Under the pieces are notes generated by a model. That model made no database searches and was not told the DNA's origin. It saw nothing but the letters and a program-made list of their open reading frames with translations. The translations under genes and the position numbers were made by a program. A stretch of DNA of 64,000 bases. Origin: Diplolepis rosae. Its lineage: Eukaryota; Arthropoda; Insecta; Hymenoptera; Diplolepididae. The stretch spans positions 4,064,501 through 4,128,500 of the forward strand of contig JAPYXD010000678.1 of the NCBI GenBank assembly GCA_030998225.1, read 5' to 3'. Shown here piece after piece: positions 40,201 to 53,900 of this stretch (positions within the stretch are counted from its first letter, which is position 1; every line of letters begins with the position of its first letter).

Positions 40201-43200
40201 TAAAATTACTGTGTTAATTAGGGAACGAATTTCATTCGTTGCATTAAACCCAATAACGAAATGGTTGATCATCGCTTCGACGGAAACAGCATTCTAGGAC
40301 AACTACGCTGTTCCGGAATGACTTCCGTTTTGGAATTGATGGAACATGGCTATCCAAGCAGAGTTCCGTTTCAGGAACTTTATAATATGTACAAAACTTA
40401 CTTGCCTCCAGAATTAGCAAAGCTTGATCCCAGATTCTTTTGTGAGGTGAATAAAGCTTTGAAATTCTTATTTCTAATTACATAATTATTAAGGTAGTTC
40501 ATCCACGAAAATTGGACCTTAGGCGAAAATAAATAATTTTGCTTTTAAGAATAGCGATATTATGATTGAAGGGCTAATTTGAAAGAGAAAAGATTATTTT
40601 CCATGAAAAAAATTTGAAATACAGAAAATTAACGTATTTAACAAATTTTATTTTTGCCCCAACTTTTTTTCTTATCGCTTCTTACCAAATTTTAAAAAAT
40701 TATGCGTTTCTAATAAATCACGAATCATTTTTTCAGAGAAAAGATTCTCCACAACTTCACCGTTTCCAATTTTTCAAAATAAATTCTTTAATGGCTGAAA
40801 CTATTAAAAATCAATTTTCCAAAACGAAATTTTTATAAACAAATTGCTGAATTTGATAATAATTGATTCATTTTCAAAAATTGGAAATGGTTAAGTTGTA
40901 GAGAATCTTTTCTTTGAAAAAGTGATTCGTAATTTTTTAGAATCGCATAATTTTTTTAAATTTGGTAAGAAGCGATAACAATAAAAGTTGGGGCAAAAAT
41001 TAAATTTATTAATAAAATTAGTTTTCTGTGTTTCAAATTTTTTTCATGGAAAATAATATTTTCTTTTTCAAATTAGCCCTTCAATAATAATATTGTTATT
41101 CTTTAAAGCAAAATTATCTATTTTTGCCTGAGGTCTAATTTTCGTGGATGAACTACCTTAATAGACTCAATTTCACTTTTAGAGCAATAAGAATAATTGA
41201 AACTTTACTTTTTTCAAGGCTTTACTCCATAGTTTGAAACTGAATAAGAAAGACTTCAAATTTGGGATAACAAGGGTCTTCTTCAAACCTGGAAAGTTTG
41301 CTGAATTTGACAACATTATGAAGTCAGATCCAGAAAATTTGCAGAAACTTGTAGCTAATGTGAAAAAGTGGCTTGTAAAGTCAAGGTGGAACAAAATGCA
41401 GTTCTGCGCTCTAACTGTGATAAAACGTAAGACCATATTTTATTTATTAGGTTTTTATTATGATCATATTGTTTAATTGTTTAATTTATTTTCGCAGTAA
41501 AAAACAAGATCATCTATCGCCGCAATCATTTAATCGTTATTCAGAAAACAGCACGGATGTATATCGCTAAAAAGCAACATCAACCGCGAATAAAAGGCAT
41601 TGTACAAATCAAGAACCTTAAGAGTCAACTTGACAGAATGGAGGGAACTAGCAATCAGTTGAAAACTGCCAAGGATAAATGCGTAAATGATATCAAAAAG
41701 TTGCAGGTGGAATTGGACGATGCAGTACAAAAAATTAAGGTATTTAATCAATTTTTGCAAGATTGTTTCATAACATGTTTATTAATATACTATAGTAACA
41801 CCTTCTATTAGTTTCTCTTAAAGATAGATTTTTTATTGAAATTTCATTTTCAGAGGAATCCAAAGATTAAAGCAGCAGAAATTAATGCAATCACATCAAA
41901 CTTAATAAACCAGGTCAATAAACAAATGGCTTCTCTCCAAGATATGGTCAAACAACAGAAAATTGCTGAAGAGCAGGAGAGATTAAGAAAGATTCAACAG
42001 GAAATGGAAAAAGAGAAGCGAAGAAAATATGAAGAGGAACAGAAAAAGAGAGAAGAAGAAGAAAATAGGAGAAAGAAGCATGAAATTGAGAACAGAAGAA
42101 AAATTGAAGAACAAGAGAGACGAAGACAGGAAGAGGAAGATCTGAAAACTGCAGCTGCTCTACAGGTAAATATATTTCATATTTCTAAAATTTGTTTTAC
42201 AAATAGTTAAGAAAATAGTTTCTTCTCTTAATTATATTTTTTAAATCAAAATAAAGGCACAATTGGAGAAAGAAGCGATTGAAGAAAACCATTTCCGTGA
42301 GATCCTCGAGCAAGAAAGAAGAGACCATGAATTGGCATTAAGACTTGCTCAGGAATCCAATGGACAAGTCGAAGATTCTCCTCCTCTGGCACGAAGGTAA
42401 TTTATCATTTTTATAATAATTAAACACAACTATTAGGGAAAAAGAATTTACATAATAGCTTGTGAAAAGCTTCACAGCGCAAAAATTCCAAAGCTGATTT
42501 CAATTTCAATTAAGACTAATAATTTTTTTTTTATATTTAAAATTATTATTTTAAAAATTAAATATTAAGCTTATTTTCTGTTGGTATTGACAGCGGTCCT
42601 GACGCACGAGTAACAACAACAAGCAACAATAGACTGATAAGGTATTCAAAATTTCAGGGAATTGGCATGCGATATTATTTTTCTTTTCCTATTTCATTTG
42701 CTTGACTATTTTAACTAGCACAGAATCTTCACTATTGGTAGACGGTCTGCACGATTTCTGAAGATTAATTATATATGCATGGATGATTTGCACTTATGTA
42801 GTGTGATTATGAATTGATGTTTTACTCACTCTTAAAACATTTCCATTAAACATTCAATTTATTGATTAATCAAGAATAATCTTACTGTATAAATGCAGAA
42901 TGCATTCTGTATACTGCAAAAATTTTCAACTCTAATCTCTCTGTTTTAACACTAATTCTGATCTCATAATAAAATTCACGTATGTTTCAACTTTTCCTTA
43001 TTAATTTCTTTTAATTTTATGTATTCTTCTGTTAACACATTATTATTATCAAATTTGGTTTATGTACTGCATGTGAATTTACATTCAAATATTGTCTATA
43101 GTGGTACCGGTTTTTCTTTAGTATTTTATCTTCAATTTTCTAACACTTATTTTTTCTCAGGTCGGAGCAAGTTCGTAATCATCAGGCAGCAATTTCGAAT

Positions 43201-44270
43201 ACAAAATACGACCTATCAAAATGGAAGTATTCAGAATTACGAGATGCCATTAATACATCATGCGATATTGAATTACTAGAGGTAGGAAAAAAGCTTTACT
43301 TATTCCTAAGATATCTATTGTTCTAGAAATTTGGGAAATACTTCAAATTTATATGAAAAGTTACATATAAAGTTTTATTATCTTTTATTAATAATTTAGG
43401 CATGTCGACACGAGTTTCATCGCAGATTGAAAGTATATCACGCATGGAAAGCAAGAAATAGAAAACGGACGACAATGGATGAAAACGAAAGAGCACCAAA
43501 ATCAATTATGGAAGCAGGTGATAAACTTAAATTTTCTAATATTTAATTTTCTTCAAATAAAATATCCTTGGATAAACTAATTTTTGAAAATAATTACTTT
43601 TATATCATAATTACAGCATCAAGAGCTCCACACACACCTTTGAAACAGCCGATTACGGAATCCTCACAGAGGTTCTTCAGAATTCCGTTTGTTCGTCCTG
43701 CTGCATCTGGCCAATCGGATAATCCGAATACTGGAGGGAAAAGAGGCTGGTGGTATGCTCATTTCGATGGCCAGTATGTTGCAAGACAAATGGAATTACA
43801 TCCTGATAAACCACCAATTTTATTAGTTGCTGGTACGTATTTAAGTTGTTTTCTCTATTTCCACAATGAAATTTGCAATTGAAAACCTAAAACATTGAAA
43901 TATTTCACGGATAAGAACCAATTTCGGCTATATTTTTATTTTTTAAATGACACGATAAAACTAAAATTATATCTGGTCATTTTTTCGGCCAAACATAGTT
44001 ATTACCAACCTGTATTTAAAAGATCAATTATGAGCTACAGAAATAGATTTCTCCTTGATATGTCATTCATTGTTTGTATATCTTTTTCACGCCTCTGTTC
44101 TTTATGCTCTGAAAACAGGCATTGACGATATGCAAATGTGTGAGCTGAGTCTGGACGAGACTGGTTTAACAAGGAAACGTGGAGCTGAAATCTTGGAGCA
44201 TGAATTTAATCGTGAATGGGAACGTCATGGTGGCAAGCCTTACATTATACCTGGAGATCGCAAGAAATGA
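37240..44270 (+). CDS. jar: unconventional myosin VI (jaguar orthologue)
   Basis: Twenty coding exons give 1247 aa: 37240-37420, 37552-37625, 37779-37908, 38012-38176, 38282-38694, 38767-39026, 39133-39290, 39367-39531, 39603-39826, 39954-40145, 40222-40446, 41219-41426, 41498-41739, 41854-42165, 42257-42396, 42594-42641, 43161-43281, 43400-43517, 43617-43832, 44119-44270. Phases agree throughout. The motor has the P-loop GESGAGKT (exon 4), switch [11 protein letters not shown] (exon 5), switch II DIAGFE (exons 7-8) and FIRCIKPN (exon 11). The class VI converter region and IQ segment are in exons 12-13, a Glu/Arg/Lys-rich single helix in exons 14-15, and the globular cargo tail ends with [20 protein letters not shown]. 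It is the minus-end-directed actin motor used in endocytosis, sperm individualisation and cell migration. Exon 16 (48 nt) may be optional. The donor of exon 8 (GGTTGG) and acceptor of exon 15 (AAATAAAG) are weak. A MITE sits in intron 11. Confidence 0.95.
40493..41157. mobile_element. TTAA-flanked palindromic MITE in myosin VI intron 11
   Basis: TTAA at 40489-40492 and 41158-41161 flanks ends GGTAGTTCATCCACGAAAAT and inverse. The 665 bp form one long imperfect inverted repeat. TTAA duplication suggests piggyBac-like mobilisation. A truncated relative lies at 56814-57365. Confidence 0.7.
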
Positions 44271-44960
44271 ATTTCATTCATGAAATGCGATTGAATTGTA
44301 ATTGATACTTCTGTTATCAGGAATAGATTCATGAGCCACATTAATAACGTACACAAAAAATCACTCCACTTTTTTACAGACTCTTCTACAATTCATATTC
44401 TTGATATATGACAGATACAATTTTTCCCTTATTTTTGGTTTCTCTATCTGGACTAATTCAGCGTTAAGTCTTTTCTGTTCATACTGTTTATTTTTATCAA
44501 TGGTGGTTCTAAAATCGTCCTGAATAATTATATTTCTTTTTGTGATTTATCAGTCGAAAAATTCTTTTTTTTCAGTACTGAAGACTAAGTTCGTATGTAT
44601 TTAATTACTTTCCAGTAAAAACATTCCTGGGATATTTAAAAGTATTTAAGTATTTATGCTAACACGATAAATACATAATATATTTAAGTTTATGATCTAT
44701 CATAGTATATATTATATATACAGATATAATATTTATTTTATTATATTGTATTATTTTTTCTTTTTGACGTTTACAATTGAAAAGGTAGACAATAATGAGA
44801 AGAAGAAAATAATAATGCTGAAGAATTATGAAATAGAAACGCTTTTCTTTGCTTTGGTAAAATGTTTACTTAAATTATAAATAATCTATAATCCTTATAT
44901 TGTATGAAAATATTATTAAGGCTTAATTTTCGTGAATCTTGATGGATTTTTCACTTATCA
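44271..44960. other. 3' untranslated region and spacer between two convergent genes
   Basis: Follows the myosin VI stop and precedes (in the opposite strand) the amidase stop. AT-rich, with TATA runs near 44700 and possible AATAAA-like words (AATAATG near 44810, ATAAATAATC near 44878). No open frame of note. Confidence 0.5.
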
Positions 44961-47900
44961 TTATCTAGGTGGTATCCAACCACCAAAACCTTTTTCTAAC
45001 TGTTTTGCAACTGCCAGACATAATCTGTCTTGATTTCTAGCAGCAACCACCTGTAAATAAAAGTTTGAAAAATATTAATAAAATAAAGTGCGGTTTGCTC
45101 ATTTAGACATTTTACAGAAGTCTATAACATTTTGGTTAAATATAGTTTAGTTTTAAATTGACCTGAAATCCAATTGGAAGGCCTTCTTTGTTTAATCCCA
45201 TAGGAACTTGAGTTGATGGAAAGCCAAAAATGTTAAATAATAAAGTGTAGCTTCCTCCAGTAAATCTCAGAAAAGATTCATTATGCAAAAGAGCTGGGCT
45301 AGTGAATGACGGAAATAATAATACTCCGTCATTTCCAAGTAAATTCTGAAAAGAATTTACATTTATATTTTGTAATTGAATTTGTTTAGTATTTTTTTAA
45401 TCATTAACCGCTTGATTACCTCATATTGGGTTTGTAATTCTTGAGACTTTCTTTCATAGTAGGATAACTTTGATTCCGGCAAGAATAACTGTGTATCCTT
45501 GAAGATTTTAATCATAATTGCATTTTTTGTATAGTTAGATAATCCGAAAAAAGCTTTTGCTATCTCGATCCAAGGATTTTTTTCATGCTATAAATAGAAA
45601 TTGTTAATCTTATTTCTTAAATATAAAAAATAATATGTGTTAATATATACCATAAACTCGAAAAATAATTAGAGTTTATGTAAAAAAAAAAAACACTAAC
45701 TTTTGGGTCATCAGGGTTCATTAATATTTGTGGCATATCCTCCATACAGAAGAACATTGATACTACTATTTCATAAACATCCTCTAAATCACTAATATTT
45801 GCCTGAAAATAAAAATATTCATTAATCATAACTGTAAAAAGAATTCAGGGATTTTTTGGAATTTCGGATTGAATTCTCATCGGCGGAGATTCGTTCTGAA
45901 CAATATTGCAGAATAGAACGAAGTGAAACGGATGTAGAAAATGTTCCATTCCTAATACACTGGAGAAAGCCTTGGAAAAGAATCCAGTACGATAGCTATT
46001 CTGAATTATTCTAAACCAATCCGAAAAACGATTTAAACCTCGTTCGATGCAAACCAGTTAAAAATCAATTCGATTCATTCCGTTTCAATCCGAGACTTCA
46101 CTTTAAATCAATCCAAACCAAGTTTTCAATCCTGAGCAATCTAAGTTCTGATAGGTCTAAACCGAATTTTCAATCCGAATCCGAGCCCTGATTGAATACG
46201 GATTAAGCCGGAATAAATCGGATTGATTTATTCGAATCAGTCCGAGCTTGGATTGTTCCAAACTGAATTTTCAATCAGAATCAATCCGAATGAATCCAAG
46301 GTCGGAATGATTCGAATCAATTCGGATTGAAAATTCGGCTTGGATCAATCTGAAATCGTATTGATTCGGATTGATTTGTATTGATGCCTCAGATTGAATC
46401 GGATTCAATCGGATTAATTTTTAACCGTTTTTCATCATACGAGATACAAATGCTTTTCGTATTGGTTCAGAATAACTCGGAATGGTTTGGAAACAAATTC
46501 CGGAATAGCTCGGAATAGCTCTGATTCGCTCAGAATGATATAAAAAATCACATAGGATTTTTAAAAAGGAATCTCTCACTTAGGATTTTACACAGGTCCC
46601 TATGTGGTGGTTTAATACGTAAATAAGGATAGAAAATAATCTGATTGGAAATTAGAATTCTCATGAATTAAAAAGCAACAACCGTGTAATAAATGAATTC
46701 GTATTAAAAAATTGAAGATAATTCGCAAAATGAATATTTATTAAAATTATAAAAAGAGACAATAGACTTACATGATCGACTGTAGCACCTTGACCTTGGA
46801 GGTACTGAGCAGCATTTTTGATACACTTTTTCAAATCATCGGCTACAGGTGTGGCTCCTATACTGTTGGTAAATTCGCCCATATAAAATACTTTGACTTT
46901 GTTGATGTCAACTGGTTCGTTTAATCGCAAGTTCTCTTTAGATGTTTTACTCATAATTTTCGTAGCCAATATAAGATCATCGACGTATCTAGTCATAGGA
47001 CCCACTACCAAATATTTTTGGAAAATAGGAGATTGTGATAATGGGAAGTGTCCTTTAATCGGAATAATTCCTAAAATCGAAAAATTCAAAAAGATTAAAA
47101 GAAATATTTTACATAAAAGTACACATATGATTAAAAAGGTACCTTGACGAAAATTTCGAAAAGGAATTCAATCTGAGCCATTCCGAACCTATCCGAGAAA
47201 TATTATGAATCACGTTAGATCCAAATCGGTGGAAAATTAATTCGAGACTTCAATCCGTATGAAACCGAGTTTGGAATAATCGGATTGGAAATTGGGTTTA
47301 GATTAATTGGAGCTCGGATTGATCCGAATAAATCTAATTCGCTCGGAATGAATTTCAATCAAAAATTTTCTATAGAGTAGATTTCTAAAAAATTTACCGG
47401 GTGAAGGTTTGTGTCCAAATATTCCATTAAATAGACATGGTACTCTTATGGAACCGGCTATATCAGAACCAACTCCAATCAGTGAGGCTCCTGCTCCAAG
47501 CAGTGCACCCTGCATGGACAATAAAAAATAATGGTTTTTTAGAATATTTAAATACAGCAAATCCTACTCTATAGTATCGGATTGAAATTCATTCCGAAGT
47601 CAATCAGAACTATTCCGATTCATTCCAATATCTGCATCCGAGCCAATGGGAATCATTCCGAATCATTCCGAACCAATCTGAAAAACGTTTTGTATCTCGT
47701 TTGATGAAAAAGGGTCAAAAATCAATCCGACTTAATCCGATTCAATCTGAGACATCAATACAAATGAATCCAAGCCAAGTTGTCAATCCTAATAAATCCG
47801 AGCTCGGATTGTTCCAAACCGAATTTTCAATCAGAATCAATCCAAATGAATCCGAGGCAGGAATGATTCAGATTAATTCGAATCGAAAATTCGGTTTGGA

Positions 47901-50900
47901 TCAATCTAAGCTCGGATTGATTCGGATTGAAAAGTAGATCTGGATTGATTCGTATTGCTGCCTCAGATTTCAATGGGTTAAGTTGGATTGATTTTTGACC
48001 GCTCTTTATCAAAAGGGATACGAAATGTTTCTTCGGTTGGTTCGGAAACAGATTCCGAAATGGCCCGGAATAGTTCTGATTCGCTCAGGATGAATTTCAA
48101 TCCGATACTTTCGCCAGGGTTGTGTTTAGTGAAACACGTATAACAACGATCATTTTCCGGTGTTCAAATATTTTTTTGCAAAATTGCTGGTAAAACTTAA
48201 TTTATAAAATAATGACTACCTTTTGATTGTCGTGTATTAATTGCATTAAGGCCATGGACCAACCGGATCGCGTGACGTGAATAGATTCCTACCTTACCAG
48301 AATTTTTAATTTGTGTAAGCCCATTTCTATAAAAAATAATACAAGTAATTGAAAATTTGTATAATAAAATATTGGATCTATAACTTAATTCGTGCGGTTT
48401 GCTAAGAGATGGCGTAACTTGATTATTATTCCATCGTTCCAATATTCCGAACATGCGTTGGAAAGCTACTGTCATTGTGTGTCTTTTTCAGTATATGTCA
48501 TTCATTTGAAGCGTAAACAACAATAATTTTTTTTCACTCAAATATGTCGAACTTTGTGCCTGAAAAAGTGTTTTCTTACTACCCTAGTCGAAAGTACGTG
48601 GTTTCGGCACCAAATTCACGGCAGAAAGTCTAACTTTCATGCATTGGTCAAGCTATATGCGCGCCCTCTATAATAGCGGAAGTAAAAACGTCGATAACCT
48701 CAAACGTCAAAATTTGTCCGCTCTCTGCTAATGTTTATTAGTGGCAATGAGTGGATATTATTTAGAATGTAATAGTAATGACTGAAGTGTAACAAAAATA
48801 AAAATAAAAAAATGAATGACATATCATCTGATGAATCGACAGATGAAGAAGAAATTAATAAAAACTTTGAAACTGAAGCTCAATTAATAATAGAAACTGA
48901 CACCTTACCCAAAAAGTCCGTTGACAGATGCATGCTAGTCTATGATAATTACCAAAGATGGAAACAAGGAAATAGAAATCTAAACCTTAATTTATAGATG
49001 TATTTGATGCCTGCCCCCCCGACCAGCAGCACTCGCTCCGCTCGTGCCGCAAATGTCGGGGCAGGCATCAATATATTCCAATGGACACATGCAATTATTT
49101 TCGTACTTTCGACCGGGTAGCAAGAAAAATGGTATACACTACATGGGCAGAAATTTGAGAGCCCTGAACTATTTTGCGGGGAGTTCTTCTTCATTACTTT
49201 AATATGAAGAAAACTGCTGCCGAAAGTCATCGTATGTTGGCGAAAGTTTATGGTGAACATGCTCTAGCTGAGCGAACGTGCCAAAAGTGGTTTTCATGAT
49301 TTAAAAGTGGTGATTTTGGCTTGGAAGACGAAGAACGTCCTGGGCAGCCAAAAAAAATTTGAAGATGAAGAACAGGAAGTATTACTCAATGAAGATTGTT
49401 GCCAAACACAAGAAGAGCTCGCAGAATCTTTGGAAGTCACTCAAGCACCCTAGCGGACCCGTGTGAGAGAACGGTCATAGAATACTCTGACCGTTCTCTG
49501 ACTGTTCTATGACCGTTCTATGACCTCGCATTATTACGGCTAAGATCGGTAAAAAAGACATTAAAAGCTTTGCTATTATGATTCTGTGGCGAAATTTGGA
49601 TTAGAAGGTGAAGCAATAAATATAATTATCTTATTTTTCAGCGATAAAAACTAGAAAAACATAATACCTGTCATTGAAGGCAGTGCTGAGGTTCACCATT
49701 TGCGGAACGTCTCCACCAATAGTAAACCTTCACCGTGGAGACGTTCCGCCAATTGTGAACCACTGCACTGCCTTCAATGACAGGTATTATGTTTTTCTAG
49801 TTTTTATCGCTGAAAAATAAGATAATTATATTTATTGCTTCACCTTCTAATCCAAATTTCGCCACAGAATCATAATAGCAAAGCTTTTAATGTCTTTTTT
49901 ACCGATCTTAGCCGTAATAATGCGAGGTCATAGAACGGTCATAGAACAGTCAGAGAACGGTCAGAGTATTCTATGACCGTTCTCTCACACGGGTCTGCTA
50001 GGGCAGCCATTTTAAAACGTTTAAAAGCAGCCGGATACATTCAAAAGCAAGGAAATTGGGTTCCACATGAACTTAAGCCGAGAGACGTTGAAAGGCGGTT
50101 TTGCATGTCCAAAATGCTGCTGGAACGCCACAAAAAGAAGTCATTTTTGCATCGGATTGTTACTGGTGATTAAAAATGGATCCATTACGACAACCCCGAA
50201 CGCAAAAAATCATATGTGAAACCCGGCCAACCAGCCAAGTCAACGGCAAAGCCGAATATCCATGGCGCGAAGGTAATCCCTAGCGGACCCGTGTGAGAGA
50301 ACGGTCATAGAATACTCTGACTGTTCTGTGACTGTTCTATGACCTTTCTATGACCTCGCATTATTACGGCTAAGATCGGTAAAAAAGACATTAAATGCTT
50401 TGCAATTATGATTCTGTGCGAAATTTGGATTAGAAGGTGAAGCAATCATTACAATTATCTTATTTTTCAGCGATAAAAACTAGAAAAACATAATACCTGT
50501 TACTATATACCTTACTATATAATACCTGTTTACTATAGGTGGAGACGTTCCGCGAATTGTGAACCACTGCACTGCCTTCAATGACAGGTATTATGTTTTT
50601 CTAGTTTTTATCGCTGAAAAATAAGATAATTGTATTGATTGCTTCACCTTCTAATCCAAATTTCGCCACAGAATCATAATTGCAAAGCTTTTAATGTCTT
50701 TTTTACCGATCTTAGCCGTAATAATGCGAGGTTATAGAACGGTCATAGAACAGTCAGAGAACGGTCAGAGTATTCTATGACCGTTCTCTCACACGGGTCT
50801 GCTAGGGATGCTCTGTATTTGGTGCGATCAGAAGGGTGAGCTGTATTATGAGCTGCTAAAACCGGGTGAAACCATCAATGGAGAACGCTACCGAAGACAA

Positions 50901-53900
50901 TTAATCCGTTTGAAGAGAGCAATAGCCGAAAAACGCCCGGAATATGCGACCAGACCGAGGCAATAATTTTTCATCATGACAATGCTCGGCCCTATGTTGC
51001 TATTCCGGTTAAGAACTATTTGGAAAACAGTGGATGGGAAGTTTTTTTGAAAAAAAACCGCACGAATTGAGTTATATATCCAATAAAAGGCACTAACATA
51101 GGTCTGTCTGGTCATAAATATTTATAATTATAAAAAAAAAATTTCTTTGAAAAAAAGTAATTTTATAATTATGAACATACATGACCAGACAGACCTGTCC
51201 TAGTGCAATTCATTTACTCTCACTAAGTTTCAACTTCTTATCTCATTTTTTATAGAAATGGGGTTACACAAATTGAAAATGCTGGTAAGGTAGGAATCTA
51301 GTCACGTGATTTGCTAGCATCATTTGCTAAAATAATATATATGAAATTTAATTTCTTCAATGGAAAATATATAGAAAGCAATTGAGGTTATGTTACACAG
51401 CTTTGCAGATTTACGATCTTTTAAAGTTCAAATAAAATTTGTTATGGAAATTTTGAATAAAAATAAAAACAATATTAAGAAGTAAATAAATTTAAGATCG
51501 TGTCAAAATTTTAATGCTTATTTTTTTAGGTCTAGTGTAAGAAATACGAAATGTCTAGTCAAGATCAGAGCAAAAAACCAGGTAAATGAAGTTCGTAACG
51601 TTGCTGTAGCAACGAAAAAGTAATTTTTGAGCATTTGGGGTTGAAGACGACAAACATTCCCGCTAGGTTTGGGGAAGAAAATTTTTTCCTAATTAATTGG
51701 AACTAAATGCTACAATATCCAGTCTTAAAATTTTAGGTATCGAGCATAGTTTGATTTTCCAAATTCTTCATTCATATTTTTGGGCATTTGGGGTTGAAAA
51801 CGACAAACATCCCCGCTAGGTTTAGGGATGAAAATTTTTTCCTAATTAATTGGCACTAAATGCTACAATATCCAGTTCTAAAATTTTAGGTACCGAGCTT
51901 AGTTCGGTTTTTTTACGTTTTCCGGTATTCAAGGAATAAAATGCATGCGGAAGGGTTGTTTTTGTGCTATATTGCCATTTAGACTTGATTAAAATAGATT
52001 TGAATAACTAGAACTTTTTTTTTTCCTAAACTTGGAATTTTACTTTTTCGTTGCTACAGCAACGTTGCGAACTTCATTTACCTAAAAAACCGGAGATGCC
52101 AATAGTGAAAGAACCAAAATGCAAACGAATAGGTTTTACTGTAATTAATATAATATTTATATACTTCTTAAATCTTACCTCTCCTCCAGATGAACCGCCA
52201 GCTATGTACCTAGTATCATACGGATTATTTGTAGTTCCATAAAGTAAATTCGAGGAATCAAAACCTGTACATATTTCTGGCGTGTTGGTAACACATAGAG
52301 GAATTGCCCCAGCAAGTTTTAATGATTCCACTGCAAAACCTTCTTCTGTTGCCTTTTCATTTCGACGTACTAAAGTACATCCTGTTTGACTCAATCCTGC
52401 AATTTTGTATTGGAAATTAAAATGAAGCATTTGATTTCGGGAATGGGTCGCAATTATTTCCATGTGAATGGTATCCCTGGCGAAAGTATCGGATTCGAAT
52501 TCATTCCGAGTGAATCAGAACTATTCCGAATTATTCCGAACCAATCCGAAAAACGTTTTGTATCTCGTTTAAAGTAAAAAGGTCAATAATCAATCCGACT
52601 TAATCCGATTAATTCCGAGACATCAATCCGAATGAATCCGAACAATCCGAAACCAAGTTTTCAATCCAGATCTCGGAATTAATCGGATTGATTTTTGATT
52701 GTTTTTCATCAAACGAGATACAAAATGTTTTTCAGATTGGTTCGGAATGATTCGGAATGATTCACATTGGCTCGGATACAGATATTGGAATGAATCGGAA
52801 TAGTTCTGATTGACTCGGAATGAATTTCAATCCGATGCTTTCGCCAGGGATGGATAATCCACACCCGAAAGCTTCCGGGTGCGTGAGGTTATACCTTGGC
52901 GGAAGTTTCGAATTTGAATTCAATTCGAGCGAATCAGAGCTATCCCGAAATATGTTTCCGAACCAATGCAAAGAAGGTTTTGAATTTCATTGGATCCAAG
53001 TCGGTTGAAAACAATCCGATTCATTCCGGCTTAATTCAAATTCGGATTGAACATCCGGTTTAGACCAATCGAAACTTATATTGCTCAGGATTGAAAACTT
53101 GGTTTGGATTGATTTGAAATGAAGTTTCCGATTAAGCCGGAATGAATCGAATGATTTTCAACCGGTTTGCATCGAACGGGATTAAAATCGTTTTTCAGAT
53201 TGGTTTAGCATAATTCAGAATGGCTATAGGACTAGATTCCTTTCCAAGGCTTTCTCCAGCGTATTAGGAATGGAATATTTTCTAGATCAGGTTCACTTCG
53301 TTCTATTCTGCAATATTTTTCAGAACGAATCTTCGCCGATGAGAATTCAATCCGAAATCTCAAAAAATCCCTGAATTCCGAAATGTGTTTCCGAACCAAT
53401 TCGAAAAACTTTTCGTATCTCGTTTGATGAAAAACGGTCATAAATCAATCCGATTCAATCAATCAGATTAATCCAAACCGAATTTTCAATTAGAATCATT
53501 CCGGATGAATCCGAGACCGGATTGATTAGGATTTGAAACACGGTTAGGGTTAATCAGAGCTCAGATTAATTTGAATTAGGTCGGATTGATTTTTGACTGT
53601 TTTTCATCAAACGAGATGCAAAACTTTTTTCGTATTGCCTCGGAATGACTCGAAATGTTGCGGAAACAGATTCCGGAATGGCTCGGAATAGCTCTGATTC
53701 GCTCGGAATTAATTTCAATTCGATACTTTCGCCAGGGAACTTATACATCTCAATCCGTCTCAAATCGAGTCAGATATATAATTTTAAACCGAATCAATCC
53801 GGTAGTAATTGTTTTGAATTCGCAATATCTTGAAAACGGTAAAAAATACGCCAAATCTAACAAATTTTGCGAGTTTCCTAAGAGTCGCCAACAAATCCCG

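Larger units (their letters stand above)
49140..51070 (+). pseudogene. broken mariner transposase interrupted by two MITEs
   Basis: Three transposase blocks line up in order: KKTAAESHRMLAKVYGEHAL and following from 49205; AAILKRLKAAGYIQKQGNWV and HKKKSFLHRIVTGD from about 50004; YYELLKPGETINGERYRRQL and FHHDNARPYVAIPVKNYLEN from about 50835. The MITEs at 49448-50003 and 50278-50807 split it. Further breaks are a TGA after KWFS and others. The second catalytic Asp (HHDNARP) is present; the last third is missing. Mariner normally is 1.3 kb with about 345 aa. Inactive. Confidence 0.85.
48243..51317. mobile_element. possible 3-kb composite transposon with inverted ends
   Basis: GATTCCTACCTTACCAG (48284-48300) and CTGGTAAGGTAGGAATC (51282-51298) are inverted copies, as are TTTGTGTAAGCCCATTTCTA and its near inverse (51247-51267) and CACGTGA-type words outside them. 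The ends enclose the small ORF at 48812, the mariner ruin and two MITEs, so either one large element captured them or a MITE was opened by later insertions. A related short element with AAGGCCATGGATCAATCGGA ends is at about 55149-55518. Confidence 0.4.
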
